A stretch of DNA of 64,000 bases, taken from the NCBI GenBank assembly GCA_963169765.1, contig CAUJEN010000032.1, positions 42,030 through 106,029 on the forward strand. The letters run 5' to 3'. Under the pieces are notes generated by a model that saw only the letters and a program-made list of their open reading frames with translations, had not been told where the DNA came from and made no database searches. The DNA is from QWHO01 sp021404945. GTDB taxonomy: Bacteria > Vulcanimicrobiota > Xenobia > Xenobiales > QWHO01. The position numbers and the translations under genes are program-made. Below are positions 1 through 8,928 of the stretch, piece by piece. How positions within the stretch are numbered: position 1 is the stretch's first letter; every line of letters starts with the position of its first letter.

Positions 1-61
1 CTCGAGGAAGAGTAGCTCCGCCACTGAGGTTGCAAAGCGGCCAGGCTTGCGGCACCCGGAC

Positions 62-77
62 GCGCCTCATGAGGCGC
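62..77. repeat. Perfect 16-bp palindrome GCGCCTCATGAGGCGC
   Basis: A perfect palindrome in the short stretch downstream of the first gene. The same 16 bases recur at 3904-3919, and a 12-bp core at 8375-8386, all between genes. There is no T-tract beside it, so it is not an obvious intrinsic terminator. It could be a protein-binding site or a repeated extragenic palindrome. Confidence 0.7.
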
Positions 78-105
78 ACTCATTTGCCACACGGGACCGG
101 CAGGC

Positions 106-687
106 TCAGCGGACCTGGCTCCAGGCCCGAGGCCCGGGGTGGGCGGGGGGGTTGTCAGAGCAGAGGCGCATGACCGAGTCGTCGAGGAGCTTGAGAAAGA
201 CCTCCTCGGAAGGCATTTCGTGGGTGGTGAGCAGGGCCGCGTCACCCCGCCAGAAGGCGATGCGATCGTAGCTGGGGGTCTCGACCCCTGAATCCCAGTT
301 GTAGAGGCTGTTGCGCAGAGCATCCCAGTCGTTGAGCTCAAGAGTTGTGATGGCGATCTTGGGAGCCCCGAAGTTGCGCGCCTGCACCGCCAGGGCGGGC
401 ATGATCTGCATGTCGGTCAGGCTGCCGAGTTGCTCGCCGAGATGATGCTCGAGCCCGGTCATGTAGGGCAGGCCCACCCGCACGCGCAGGTTGTGGCGCA
501 GCTTGACGTGCTGCTTGAGCCGTTGGAGCAGGCCGTCGGGCAGCTCGCCCACGGCCATCAGCATCAGGTCGCAGTCGGGGTCGGCAGCGGGCTCGTGGGG
601 GGAGGGCGCCTCGGGGTGCAGGAAGTAGGCCAGCACGGCCACCAAACAGAGAAGCACCAGGAGATCGAGGCGAAATCGGCGTCCCAT
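106..687 (-). CDS. Membrane-anchored hypothetical protein
   Basis: I do not recognise this 193-residue protein. An Arg-rich start is followed by one hydrophobic segment at about residues 8-23, so it is probably a single-pass anchor with the remainder outside the cytoplasm. The rest is a mixed alpha/beta sequence that opens with a strand-like run (LMLMAVGELP). This faintly recalls the first strand of archaemetzincin-type proteases, but there is no HExxH zinc motif, so I do not assign that family. It is transcribed leftward, about 140 bases downstream of the start of nothing obvious; the next gene on the same strand ends at 784, so the two could be co-transcribed. Confidence 0.6.
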   Translation of the reverse strand: MGRRFRLDLLVLLCLVAVLAYFLHPEAPSPHEPAADPDCDLMLMAVGELPDGLLQRLKQHVKLRHNLRVRVGLPYMTGLEHHLGEQLGSLTDMQIMPALAVQARNFGAPKIAITTLELNDWDALRNSLYNWDSGVETPSYDRIAFWRGDAALLTTHEMPSEEVFLKLLDDSVMRLCSDNPPAHPGPRAWSQVR

Positions 688-783
688 GCTTGGAGAATTC
701 GGCCTGACCGCCTGGCCTGCCTGCTCAGCGGGTGCACAGCTTGCGCGAGTGGACGAAGAGAGCGAGCAGAGCAGCAGGGCGGA

Positions 784-3700
784 TCATCGCCGCACCGCCA
801 CGGGTATTCCACCCACCACGACCTGGGCTCCCCGGTGCTCGATCTGCGTGGAGCTGGTCTGACTCGTCAGGGCGATGGCTTCCAGCCGGGTGGCGCTCTC
901 GCGCAGTAGCTCCCTATCGTAATGGTAGGTCCGCTCCGGCTCCTCCTCGCTGGCTGTCTCGCCCCGGTCGGCGGCGGCTCGCAGGGTGACCGCCAGCGCA
1001 CCCGGGTCGTGAGCCAGGCCCAGCAAAGAATCGGCCAGCAGTCTGGCCGACTCCTCGCTCATGCCTTCGAAGGCCTTGAGGGCCTCGGGGGCGGCCAGCC
1101 GGGTATCCTCCTGCTCGGCCATGCGGACCAGGGCGGCCCCCACCGGCTCCGGGCTCTCGGTGCGCCGAGACAGCTCCAGGGCCACCCGGCCCAGAGCCAG
1201 ACCGCTCTGGTCAGGTAGAGGGTTGGTCAGCACCACGCTGGCCACCCGGGCCGGGTCAAGGTCGGTCAGCTCGCGGGCCAGCCCGACGGCCAGGGTGGGC
1301 TCGGTCTCGAAGTGCTGCAAGAGGGACTCGGCCAGCTGGCCAGCTTCATCGGCATACTCGCTGAGGTGCTCCAGAGCGCTGGCGCCCACCCTGGCCAGCT
1401 CGTGCACGCTGGAGGCGCGGGGATTGGCGCACAGGGCCCGGGTCAGCGCCGAGCGGACATCCCTCTCGGTGGCGTCGCACAGCTCGGACACGAACAGTCG
1501 CCCGCCGGCGGCCTCGGGGTGGCTGGAGAGGACCAGCAGCAGGTTGGCGGCCAGCTCGGAATCGTTGCTCAGGGCGGTGACCTCGCCCCCCAGCCGGGCC
1601 AGCTCATCGAGGTTGGTGGGGGCAGATCCCAGCAGGAGGGGCTGGAGAGCGGCCCAGTGGGCGGTCGAATCCACCCCCTCGGTCAGCTGCTGGGCCAGCT
1701 TGCGCTCGCGCCCTTTGAGCATGTCCAGGGCTTGCTCGGCCAGGCGCTCCAGGTCGGCCTCGCGGGCCTGCTCGTCAGAGGCCTCGTAGTGAGGCACCGC
1801 TTTCAAGGCCAGCCCGACCAGCTCTTTGGAGTCGGCCTCGGGACGCAGCAGAGCGCCTTCCAGCAGAGGCTCCTTCAGCTCCGGGAACTCGTCGCTCAGC
1901 TTTCGGTAGTGGGCGAAGGCACCCTTGCCGTGCAGGGTGCGCTCCAGGGTCTCGTCCACGCCCCGCCCCACGCAGGCGGCCAGGAACGACTCCTGGCTGC
2001 GGCCTTCCTGCAGGGCGGTCAACCCTTCGTAGGCGATCTCGTAGTCTTCTGACTCCTGGGCTTTGGAGAGCTTGCTGGCGCGCTCGGCCAGGGTCTTGTG
2101 AGCCGGGTTGCGGGCCAGGCGGTCGAGCAGGGCGTGGGCGAAAGCACCCGGGTCATCCCTGTTGCCGGGAGCCTCGTCGGTGCGAAGCTCGGCCAGGATG
2201 GCGCTGCCCCGGGTCAACAGGTCGCCGGGCTGGTTGAAGAGCTGGCCCAGCACGTAGTGGGTGGCCTCCAGGCTCAGGTCGGCGGTGAGGGCGGCGGCCT
2301 CCTTGCCCAGCTCGCGGGTGTCCTTGTGCTGCTCGAGGGCCTGCAGCAGGGCGGTGCCCGCCTCCTCGCTCAGGGTTTCCTGATCTTGCAAGGCCTGCTG
2401 GCCCATGGCCAGCACGTCCTGGCCGGTCTTAAGACGGGAGGTAATCAGGGCCAGCTCGGGTTGCTCCAGAGCGCGGGCCAGCTTGACGGCTGGTTTGGAC
2501 TCGGGGTCGAGGTGGCGCAGGGCGGTCTCCACCAGAGCCTCCTGGTCGGACTCGTCCATGTTGGCCAGGCTGGCATGGACGCGCTGCAGCATGGTGGTCT
2601 TGTCGGGCGCCGGGCCGCTGACCAGGGCGGCCGCCAGGGCGCTCGTGCTATCCAAGTAATTGAGCTTGACCTGGGCCCGCTCGTAGAAGGTCAGAGGGGC
2701 CTCCCAGCCGGGCGTCTTGCGCAGGGTGCGCATCACCGCCAGCGGGTCGGCGCCGGCCGCCAGCAGCTTGCGGGCCAGCTCGACGCTCGAGCTGGACTTG
2801 CCCTGCTCGATCTCGTCGAGCAGAGCCACGGCCGTGGCCACGGCCTCAGTGCTCTCTTGCTTGAGCAGCCTGGCCCCCAGCTTGACCAGCTCGGGAGCCT
2901 TCTCTTTCTGGGCCTCGAGCAGTGCGCGGGCCACATCGGGGTCGTCGGCGTGGCGGGCAAGCTTCTGGCCCAGGCCGACCGAGTTGGGGTCCTGGCAGGC
3001 CTGCTCAACCAGCTCAAAGCCGTCGGGAGCCTGCTCCATGGCGATACGGGTGACCTCGGCCGCCAGCGGGTGCGATAGGGACAGGTAGCCCAGAGCGCGC
3101 TCACTCAGCCCCGGGCTCGGCAGCTCGACCAGTTGGCGCGCTTTCTGCTCGGGTGGGGCCTGGCTCTCCACCACCGCCAGCGCGTCCCGAGCCTCGCTGA
3201 CGGACCCGGTCTCGCTGACCAGCTGCTGGAAGAGCTGCAGTTTATCGCGCAGCTCCGGCTCGGCGGGCAGAGGGCCCTCCAGCCAGAGCTGGCCGCTCCT
3301 GCCCAGCGACGACTGGGGGCCGGCTACGAACCCGGCCACCTGCTCGCCCTGGCTGAAGAACTGGTAACCCTCGCCCTCCAGCCGCGCATTCAGGCTGTTG
3401 CCGTTGTAGAAATTGGCCATGCGCATGGTGCGCTCGGGGTCGAGCGGCACCTCGGCCCGGTCCTTGCGGGCCACCGGAGAGCCCAGCTCGGCGAAGGCCG
3501 GGTCGGTGAGGGCGTTGTAGGCTCCGTAGAGGCCGATCTGGCCGGCCGCGCCGTGGAAGCTCCAGCCACCCTTCGCCAGATCGAGCAGGGCCTGGCCCAG
3601 CTCGGGCTTGCCCTCGGGGGGACGGCCCTCCTGGAAGGCCTGCAGCTCTTGCAGGTCGGCTTTGGTGGGCAGGGGGACGAGGGGGCCGTTCTCGGCCAGA

Positions 3701-3825
3701 CGCACGCTGAGCCGATCCCCCCGGCCTTTGTCGAGCTGGCGCTCGGCCTGGCTCTGGTCGATGCTCTTCTGGGCATCCTGCCATGGCCAGTGGAACCGCC
3801 TTCGGTAAGAGAAGTCGATCTGCAT
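784..3825 (-). CDS. Giant helical-repeat protein (1013 aa)
   Basis: An unrecognised protein dominated by amphipathic helices rich in Leu, Ala, Glu and Arg from about residue 180 to 970, which suggests an alpha-solenoid or HEAT-like fold used for binding. The first 170 residues are less regular. It has no signal peptide or membrane segment. I start it at ATG 3825 (MQIDFSYRRR) because the longer open frame runs into an intergenic palindrome at 3904; the GGGAGG before this ATG is almost adjacent, which is an unusually tight spacing. The last residues (about 995-1013) contain V-V-V-G-G-I-P-V, closely matching the C-terminus of the giant protein at 29894-32584. The function is unknown. Confidence 0.75.
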   Translation of the reverse strand: MQIDFSYRRRFHWPWQDAQKSIDQSQAERQLDKGRGDRLSVRLAENGPLVPLPTKADLQELQAFQEGRPPEGKPELGQALLDLAKGGWSFHGAAGQIGLYGAYNALTDPAFAELGSPVARKDRAEVPLDPERTMRMANFYNGNSLNARLEGEGYQFFSQGEQVAGFVAGPQSSLGRSGQLWLEGPLPAEPELRDKLQLFQQLVSETGSVSEARDALAVVESQAPPEQKARQLVELPSPGLSERALGYLSLSHPLAAEVTRIAMEQAPDGFELVEQACQDPNSVGLGQKLARHADDPDVARALLEAQKEKAPELVKLGARLLKQESTEAVATAVALLDEIEQGKSSSSVELARKLLAAGADPLAVMRTLRKTPGWEAPLTFYERAQVKLNYLDSTSALAAALVSGPAPDKTTMLQRVHASLANMDESDQEALVETALRHLDPESKPAVKLARALEQPELALITSRLKTGQDVLAMGQQALQDQETLSEEAGTALLQALEQHKDTRELGKEAAALTADLSLEATHYVLGQLFNQPGDLLTRGSAILAELRTDEAPGNRDDPGAFAHALLDRLARNPAHKTLAERASKLSKAQESEDYEIAYEGLTALQEGRSQESFLAACVGRGVDETLERTLHGKGAFAHYRKLSDEFPELKEPLLEGALLRPEADSKELVGLALKAVPHYEASDEQAREADLERLAEQALDMLKGRERKLAQQLTEGVDSTAHWAALQPLLLGSAPTNLDELARLGGEVTALSNDSELAANLLLVLSSHPEAAGGRLFVSELCDATERDVRSALTRALCANPRASSVHELARVGASALEHLSEYADEAGQLAESLLQHFETEPTLAVGLARELTDLDPARVASVVLTNPLPDQSGLALGRVALELSRRTESPEPVGAALVRMAEQEDTRLAAPEALKAFEGMSEESARLLADSLLGLAHDPGALAVTLRAAADRGETASEEEPERTYHYDRELLRESATRLEAIALTSQTSSTQIEHRGAQVVVGGIPVAVRR

Positions 3826-3903
3826 CCTCCCGAGGATAGACCAGGGTCCTGAAAGGGGGCTGAAGAGCTCGAGGCGGACAGCTCTCGGTGAGGCAGCGCA
3901 AGT

Positions 3904-3919
3904 GCGCCTCATGAGGCGC
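3904..3919. repeat. Perfect 16-bp palindrome GCGCCTCATGAGGCGC (copy 2)
   Basis: Identical to the palindrome at 62-77 and located about 80 bases upstream of the start chosen for the giant helical protein. Its intergenic character supports the downstream start at 3825. Confidence 0.7.
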
Positions 3920-3954
3920 GATCCCGGTGCCTCAGGGGCGGAGGCTTGGCAATG

Positions 3955-4163
3955 TCAGACGGGCTGGAGTCTCTGGTGGGGCGGCTCGGGAAGCCGGATG
4001 CGGATGTCGTCTCCGAGGTAGAGCACGCCCCCGGAGCGGACCACCGCCATGACGCCGCACTTTCGCACCAGGCTTCCCTCGGCGTCGCGGCCGAGCATGG
4101 CCTGCATCAGGCCGGGGCGCATTCGGTCGAGCTGGCTGCAGGGGTTGCGCACAGGCCCGGTAG
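3955..4163 (-). pseudogene. 3' remnant of a MOSC-domain gene
   Basis: The frame encodes the C-terminal third of a MOSC (molybdenum cofactor sulfurase C-terminal) domain of the YiiM-like type. The RNPCSQLD motif with the family's conserved Cys is followed by RPGLMQAMLGR, GSLVRKCGVMAVV, GDDIRI and a Pro-His-x-x-Leu ending. Everything upstream that should form the first two thirds of the domain is missing; the homology stops within a few codons of the palindromic repeat block that begins at 4165. No start codon or ribosome site makes sense for a 65-residue product. I read it as a gene whose 5' part was replaced or deleted at the repeat. Confidence 0.7.
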
Positions 4164-4164
4164 C

Positions 4165-4500
4165 GTGCTGAGCCGGCGGTATACCGCCCGGTGGGAGCGG
4201 TAACGGGCTCAGAACGGTAAGGCGGGTCGAAGGGTAGGGTCCGGCTCCGGGAGCCTGCTTGGGTGGACTGCTCGGGACCCGGGATTTACCGGCGCCAGAG
4301 CGTTACCGTTCTGAGCGGGCGGTATACCGCCTGGTGGGAGTCCGGGTCCGGGGCTCGCCTGGGTGGGCTGCTCGGGATCCAGGATTTACCGGCGCCAGAG
4401 CGTTACCGTTCTGAGCCGGCGGTATACCGCCCGGTGGGAGCGGTAACGGGCTCAGAACGGTAAGGCGGGGAGAGCGGTTACGGGCCCAGAACGGTAAGGT
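4165..4500. repeat. Palindrome-rich intergenic repeat block
   Basis: The block contains an exact 59-bp direct repeat (4168-4226 and 4411-4469) and a 57-bp near-exact repeat (4260-4316 and 4360-4416, three mismatches). Three copies of the perfect palindrome GGCGGTATACCGCC lie at 4175-4188, 4318-4331 and 4418-4431. The motif GTTACCGTTCTGAG and its reverse complement CTCAGAACGGTAA alternate, so the block can form several hairpins. No open frame in it looks coding. It separates the MOSC remnant from the end of the Hsp70 gene. Confidence 0.8.
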
Positions 4501-4610
4501 CCGGGCACGCACGCTCCGTGCAGCTCGCGGCTCCGGCTCTACCGGGTCTGCTGCGTGACCGGTTCAGGACGCTTGGCGCAAAGCTCGACGGCGGGAGCGC
4601 GGCGAGACGC

Positions 4611-7250
4611 TCAGAGCCGCAGGCCGACGGGCAGGGCCTCGCCCAGGAAGGCGGCGGTGCCCTCCTCGTCCACGGCGCGACCCAGGGTAACGGACTCGAT
4701 GCGGGCGGGGTCGACGCCCTCGGAGCGCATGCGGGCGGCTAGCTCGGCGCGCAGGTCCTCGTCCAGGTCGCGCACGCGATCCCCCGTGAACAAAGCGATC
4801 TCGGCCAGGGCCACGCCGGCCATGGGGACGTCGAGCCACTTCTCGCGCAGCAGCTGGCGCACCCAGGGCTCCACCACCTCGGGGGGGAGGGCGGCCGAGG
4901 CGCCCCCGCCCAGGGGCTGGCGGGCACAGAGACGGCCCAGGCGCCAGAAGTCCTCTTTCTGACCGTGGAAGCGGCTCATCAGAGTGCGGCCCAGCAGCTC
5001 CTTCTCGCCCACCGGGAGCTTCTCCAGGCAGACGGCCAGGCGCATGACCTCCAGGGCCTCCTGGCCGGCGAACGCGCCACTGACCTTGCTTTTGAAGTGC
5101 TTGCGGCCGCTCACCAGGGCGGGGGCGATGGAGCGCCAGATCTCCTCCTGGCGGGCTTTGTTGAGCCCGGCCGCCAGGCGGCGCCAGCAGATCCACCACT
5201 GCAGGCGCACCTTGGAGGACTTGGGGAACTGGATCCAGGCGCTGTAAAGCTCGGCCGTCTGCTCCACGCGCCAGTCGTCCAGCGGCAGTCCCAGGCCGGG
5301 ACGCAGGCACCAGCCGACCAGGTAGAGCCAGTAGGTCTCATGCTCGGCGTCGGCGCGGCGGCGGCGGCGCTGCTCGAAGACCGGATCCCAGACCGCCCGC
5401 AGCAGGGCCGAGGTCCACTCGCCGCGGGCCTGGCGCAAGTGGGTCTCCAGGCGGTTGGGCAGGTTTTTGGGCCGGGGGGTATCGTGGCGCAGGGCCCCCG
5501 GGCGGGCCTCGAAGGCTTCGCGGATCAGCTCGCGGGCCGAATCCACCGCTTCGGCGGGCACTCCCAGACCGGTGGACTCCAGGCGCCCTCCGCGCAGGCT
5601 GAAGGCCAGACGGTGGCGAGCCTCCTGGCTCTTGAGATAGAGCTCGAGGGTGCCCACCTCGGTCACCATCGCGGACAGCGTGACGGGGATTTCGCGGGCC
5701 GCCCCCCCGGTGTGGATCACGGTCTCCATCGGGGGCAGGGGGGTGAGGTCCTCGGCGTTGTTGCCCACCAGCTTGCCCGGGGCGTCCAGGGGGCGCAGGG
5801 ACGAGGTATAGACGGGGAAGCGCACGGGGGCGTCCACGGTCAGCTTGAGCACCGGCTCCTTGAGGCGCACCTCGCTGCCTTCGCTGGCGTTGCGAGGGAT
5901 GACGCAAAGGGCCATCTCCTGGCCCACGCCCACGTAGAACGAGCGGGCCACGCCGCCCTGGATGTGGGCCCGCCCCTTCTTGCGAAGCCAGGCGTAGTGG
6001 GCTGCCCCGCGGGCCACGGCCAGATCCGACTCGGGGTTCTCGAGCTCGGTGACCGGCGAGCCCTTCCAGGCGCTGAGGATGTCCAGCAGGCGCCTTCGGA
6101 GAGCCGGCGGGCGGCAGGCGCCGCCGTTGAACAGCACCCTCCCGGGGATCTCGGCCTGGTTGGCCTTGAGGAAGGCGCTCAGGTGGCGCGGCAGGGCAGG
6201 ATCGGCGGCGTAAGGCAGGCCCCACTCGCGAAGGCCGGTGCGGGTATCCTCCACCAGGGGCTCGTGGTAGTCCACCACCGGGAAAAAGCCGTCCAGCACC
6301 AGCTCTTCCACGTCGGCTCGCTCGAGCTCGGCGGTGAGCACGCTCTGGAGCAGCTTGGCGCCGCTGCCAGGGACGGTGATCCGGGCCCTGGTGGGGGGAT
6401 CCTCCCCCAGCAAAAGCTCTTTGACTCGACGGCACTCGTTTCTCAGCACGCCCCACTGCAACAGGTCCAGCTTGGCGGCCAGCAGGGGCTCGACGGCGTA
6501 AGAAAGCGCGATGTCCAGGTTGTCGCCGCCGAGCAGGAGATGATCCCCCACCGCCACCCGCTCAAGCCCCCCCGGGCCGCTCTTGATGAGGGTGAAGTCG
6601 GTGGTTCCGCCGCCGATGTCGCACACCAGGATCAACTCGTCCTCGGGGGGCTTTTGCCCGCGCGAGAGCCAGGCGTAGAAGGCGGCCTGGGGCTCTTCCA
6701 GCAGCAGCAGGTGCTCCAGGCCCGCCTGGCGAGCGGCCTCCAGGGTCAACTCGCGGGCCAGCTCGTCGAAGCTGGCGGGCACGGTTAGCACGATGGACTG
6801 TAGGCCCAGCGGGGAATCAGGGTCGTGATGGTCCCAGGAGCGGCGCAGGTGCTCGAGGTAGCGGGCCGAGGCCTGCACCGGGGAAAGACGGGGCACCTCG
6901 GGGGGCGAGCCCCATGGCAGCAGGGCCTCGGTCGGATCGGCCTGGCGGTAGGCCAGCCAGGACTTGGCGCTGACCACCTGGCGGGCGGGCACGCGGGCTC
7001 CCTGGGTGCGGGCGAGCTCGCCCACCACGAAGTCCTGCTCGGCGGCCCAGGGCAGACTGAGCGCCCCCGGGGGCAGCTCGTGGGCTCCGGGCAGGTAGGT
7101 GAAAGAGGGCAACAGGTTGCGCTCGGCCACCTCGGTCTCGGACACGCGCTGCAGGATGGGGACGGTCTCGAGCTTGCCGGTGGCGGCGTCCACGCGGCAC
7201 ACGGCCGAGTTGGAGGTGCCCAGATCGATGCCTACCAGGTAGCGCCGCAT
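4611..7250 (-). CDS. Hsp70-family ATPase with long C-terminal domain
   Basis: An 879-residue Hsp70-superfamily protein. The ATPase domain is clear: the first phosphate loop IDLGTSNSAV at about residues 8-17, the second DIGGGTTDFTL at about 211-221, and the adenosine motif FNGGACRPP at about 374. Past residue 440 it does not look like a normal DnaK substrate domain; the long helical C-terminus resembles the Hsp70-DUF3731 type, about 250 residues longer than DnaK. Such proteins are presumably specialised cytoplasmic chaperone-like ATPases; clients are unknown. It is divergent from the beta-propeller gene at 7348 across 97 bases. No DnaJ or GrpE gene is nearby, so it is not the housekeeping dnaK locus. 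Confidence 0.85.
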   Translation of the reverse strand: MRRYLVGIDLGTSNSAVCRVDAATGKLETVPILQRVSETEVAERNLLPSFTYLPGAHELPPGALSLPWAAEQDFVVGELARTQGARVPARQVVSAKSWLAYRQADPTEALLPWGSPPEVPRLSPVQASARYLEHLRRSWDHHDPDSPLGLQSIVLTVPASFDELARELTLEAARQAGLEHLLLLEEPQAAFYAWLSRGQKPPEDELILVCDIGGGTTDFTLIKSGPGGLERVAVGDHLLLGGDNLDIALSYAVEPLLAAKLDLLQWGVLRNECRRVKELLLGEDPPTRARITVPGSGAKLLQSVLTAELERADVEELVLDGFFPVVDYHEPLVEDTRTGLREWGLPYAADPALPRHLSAFLKANQAEIPGRVLFNGGACRPPALRRRLLDILSAWKGSPVTELENPESDLAVARGAAHYAWLRKKGRAHIQGGVARSFYVGVGQEMALCVIPRNASEGSEVRLKEPVLKLTVDAPVRFPVYTSSLRPLDAPGKLVGNNAEDLTPLPPMETVIHTGGAAREIPVTLSAMVTEVGTLELYLKSQEARHRLAFSLRGGRLESTGLGVPAEAVDSARELIREAFEARPGALRHDTPRPKNLPNRLETHLRQARGEWTSALLRAVWDPVFEQRRRRRADAEHETYWLYLVGWCLRPGLGLPLDDWRVEQTAELYSAWIQFPKSSKVRLQWWICWRRLAAGLNKARQEEIWRSIAPALVSGRKHFKSKVSGAFAGQEALEVMRLAVCLEKLPVGEKELLGRTLMSRFHGQKEDFWRLGRLCARQPLGGGASAALPPEVVEPWVRQLLREKWLDVPMAGVALAEIALFTGDRVRDLDEDLRAELAARMRSEGVDPARIESVTLGRAVDEEGTAAFLGEALPVGLRL

Positions 7251-7347
7251 GGGCGGGTGTTACGACCCCCGCCGCGCCGCCCCTTTTCGATAGTTTTTCA
7301 GAAACGGGGGGTAGAGTGGTGACAAGAACACCTGTTTTGGAGGATGC
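7251..7347. promoter_or_regulatory. Divergent promoter region (Hsp70 / beta-propeller)
   Basis: These 97 bases separate two divergent genes and must hold both promoters. It contains the locally AT-richer run TTTTCGATAGTTTTT (about 7284-7298). A GGAGG at 7339-7343 serves the rightward gene. I cannot place -10 or -35 boxes with confidence. Confidence 0.5.
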
Positions 7348-8343
7348 ATGCTCAACGTCTTCAACGCTCCCCAGGCCGCCGCTCGCGCGCGTGTGGAGTG
7401 GAGCGTGGACCTGGGCAAGACGCTGTACGGCAAGCCCGCCCTGACCGAGGACGAGGTGGTGCTGGGCAGCTTCGACGACGCGCGCTGCCAGATTCACCGG
7501 ATCGACCAGAAAACGGGCTCCACCCTGAGCACGGTCAACGTGCACCACCAGGGGACGCTGGAAGGCCAGCTCGACGGATCGCCCATCGTGCGCACCGTGG
7601 AGGGCTCGCTGGCGGGCACCGACCCGGCCACTGGAGAGCGGCGCTGGATCTATTCGCCCAACGGCTACCCGGGAGCCCTGGCCATCTCCGAGGACACGAT
7701 GATCGTGGGCGGGCGCAACTCGCTCACCTGGATCAAGCCCGAGGGGGAAATGATCGACCTGGCCCACAACCTGCCCGTCAAGAACGCCACTGGCCTCACG
7801 ATTACGCCCGAAGGGGGCGTGCTGGCCCAGACCCAGGAAGGCAAGCTGTACAACATCTCCCCTGTTGGGACGCTGACCTGGTCGTCCCGGGTGGAAGCGG
7901 GCGGGCCCCAGCACCAGCCGGTGCTGGGGCCGGACGGCACGGTTTACTCGGTGGGGTTCGGGGGCACTCTGACGGCGCTGGACCCGTCCGGGGCGACCCG
8001 CTGGCAGTTCAAAGCCGGCCAGCCCTACGTGAACACCCCTGCCCCCGGCGAGAACGGCGAGGTGGTGGCCAGCACCTACAAGGGTCAGGTCAGCTCGATC
8101 GATGTCCGTACCGGGGCAGTGCGCTGGAGCCAGGACGCGGGCAAGCAGGTCACCAAGACCTTCGTGCATGAAGACGGCACGGTGTTCGTGCACCACCGCG
8201 ACGGCCTGAAGGCGTTGGACGGCGAATCGGGCCAGGTGATGCAAGAGATCTCGCTGCCCGAGGGAGAAGTCAACCAGGCTCCCGACGGCAACCTGGTGCT
8301 GACCACCAAACAGGGGAACGTACAGCGCATCGTGCTGGAGTAG
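7348..8343 (+). CDS. PQQ-like beta-propeller repeat protein
   Basis: A 331-residue protein made almost entirely of about 40-residue blades of the PQQ/pyrrolo-quinoline type: recurring 'DG-x-V-Y/L ... G-x-L-x-A-L/I-D-x-x-(T/S)-G-x-x-(R)W' patterns, for example around residues 90-105, 195-215 and 240-262. The blades should close into a single propeller used as a binding platform; cofactor binding is not implied. There is no signal peptide, so a cytoplasmic location is likely, unlike the exported BamB type. ATG 7348 is preceded by GGAGG at 7339-7343. The divergent Hsp70 gene suggests a shared regulatory region and possibly a shared function, but that is inference. Confidence 0.8.
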   Translation: MLNVFNAPQAAARARVEWSVDLGKTLYGKPALTEDEVVLGSFDDARCQIHRIDQKTGSTLSTVNVHHQGTLEGQLDGSPIVRTVEGSLAGTDPATGERRWIYSPNGYPGALAISEDTMIVGGRNSLTWIKPEGEMIDLAHNLPVKNATGLTITPEGGVLAQTQEGKLYNISPVGTLTWSSRVEAGGPQHQPVLGPDGTVYSVGFGGTLTALDPSGATRWQFKAGQPYVNTPAPGENGEVVASTYKGQVSSIDVRTGAVRWSQDAGKQVTKTFVHEDGTVFVHHRDGLKALDGESGQVMQEISLPEGEVNQAPDGNLVLTTKQGNVQRIVLE

Positions 8344-8374
8344 GCCCCATCTGGGCGTGAGGCGGCAGAACTGT

Positions 8375-8386
8375 GCCTCATGAGGC
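8375..8386. repeat. Palindrome GCCTCATGAGGC (copy 3, shorter)
   Basis: The 12-bp core of the palindrome seen at 62 and 3904, 32 bases after the stop of the propeller gene. The rest of the stretch to 8549 holds an imperfect palindrome (GCCGGCGTACGTCGGC, about 8461-8476) and no gene I can support. Confidence 0.6.
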
Positions 8387-8549
8387 GCGTTTTCGTTGCC
8401 TCAAAGCTCAGCTCCGAACCAGTGAAGCAGGCAAGGGCGTCAGGCCACGCACAGGTGCTAAGCCGGCGTACGTCGGCCGATCAAGGCGTCTTCAGAGTGA
8501 ATCGCTCGGTCGATACCGCCAAAGCTGGAGGGTGCTGACCGTCAGCTCC

Positions 8550-8870
8550 TCATGGAGGGCCGGGCTGGAGTGACCTGGAACTCCGCGCTACCGGAGTCGA
8601 GCTGGCCGCCCGGAACGCCTGGGACCGCCACCGAGATCTTGACCGGACCGATCGGAGCTCCCGGAGGGACGTTCGTCGCGATCGTGGTGTCGGTGGCATC
8701 GAGCGTGAACTTGCCTCCCCCCACGCCAATGTTGTCGAAGAGCACGTTGGACGCCCTTGAAGAGGCGCGGTCAGCGTCACAGGGTCGCCCACCGCGCCCG
8801 AGTCCGGACGAAACGACAGGGTTGGCACGGTCGTCGGAACGGGCTTGAACGTCGGCCTGAGCCGCATCAT
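8550..8870 (-). pseudogene. Frameshifted IPT/TIG-domain remnant
   Basis: Two overlapping leftward frames together spell one immunoglobulin-like IPT/TIG domain. The first carries the opening 'PTLSFRPDSGAVGDPVTLT' strand pattern; the second, shifted frame carries 'SNVLFDN' and then 'TNVPPGAPIGPVKISV' and 'GSAEFQVT', the usual close of the fold. The switch falls near 8755-8775. One intact domain would need about 85 residues, so this is a broken single domain without a surviving signal peptide or partner domains. IPT/TIG domains normally occur in secreted or surface proteins. A sequencing indel is possible, but even corrected the gene would be only a fragment. Confidence 0.55.
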
Positions 8871-8928
8871 CGAGGACGGCCCCCTGACCTACCCCCCCGC
8901 ACATCTGCGACTTGCTCTCGCGCGAGGC

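Noticed and set aside
106..687. Archaemetzincin-type protease
   Set aside because: Only a weak strand similarity at the N-terminus; the HExxH zinc motif is missing.
4965..6788. 607-residue rightward open frame opposite Hsp70
   Set aside because: Shadow of the Hsp70 gene; same Gly/His/Gln-rich composition as the other shadows.
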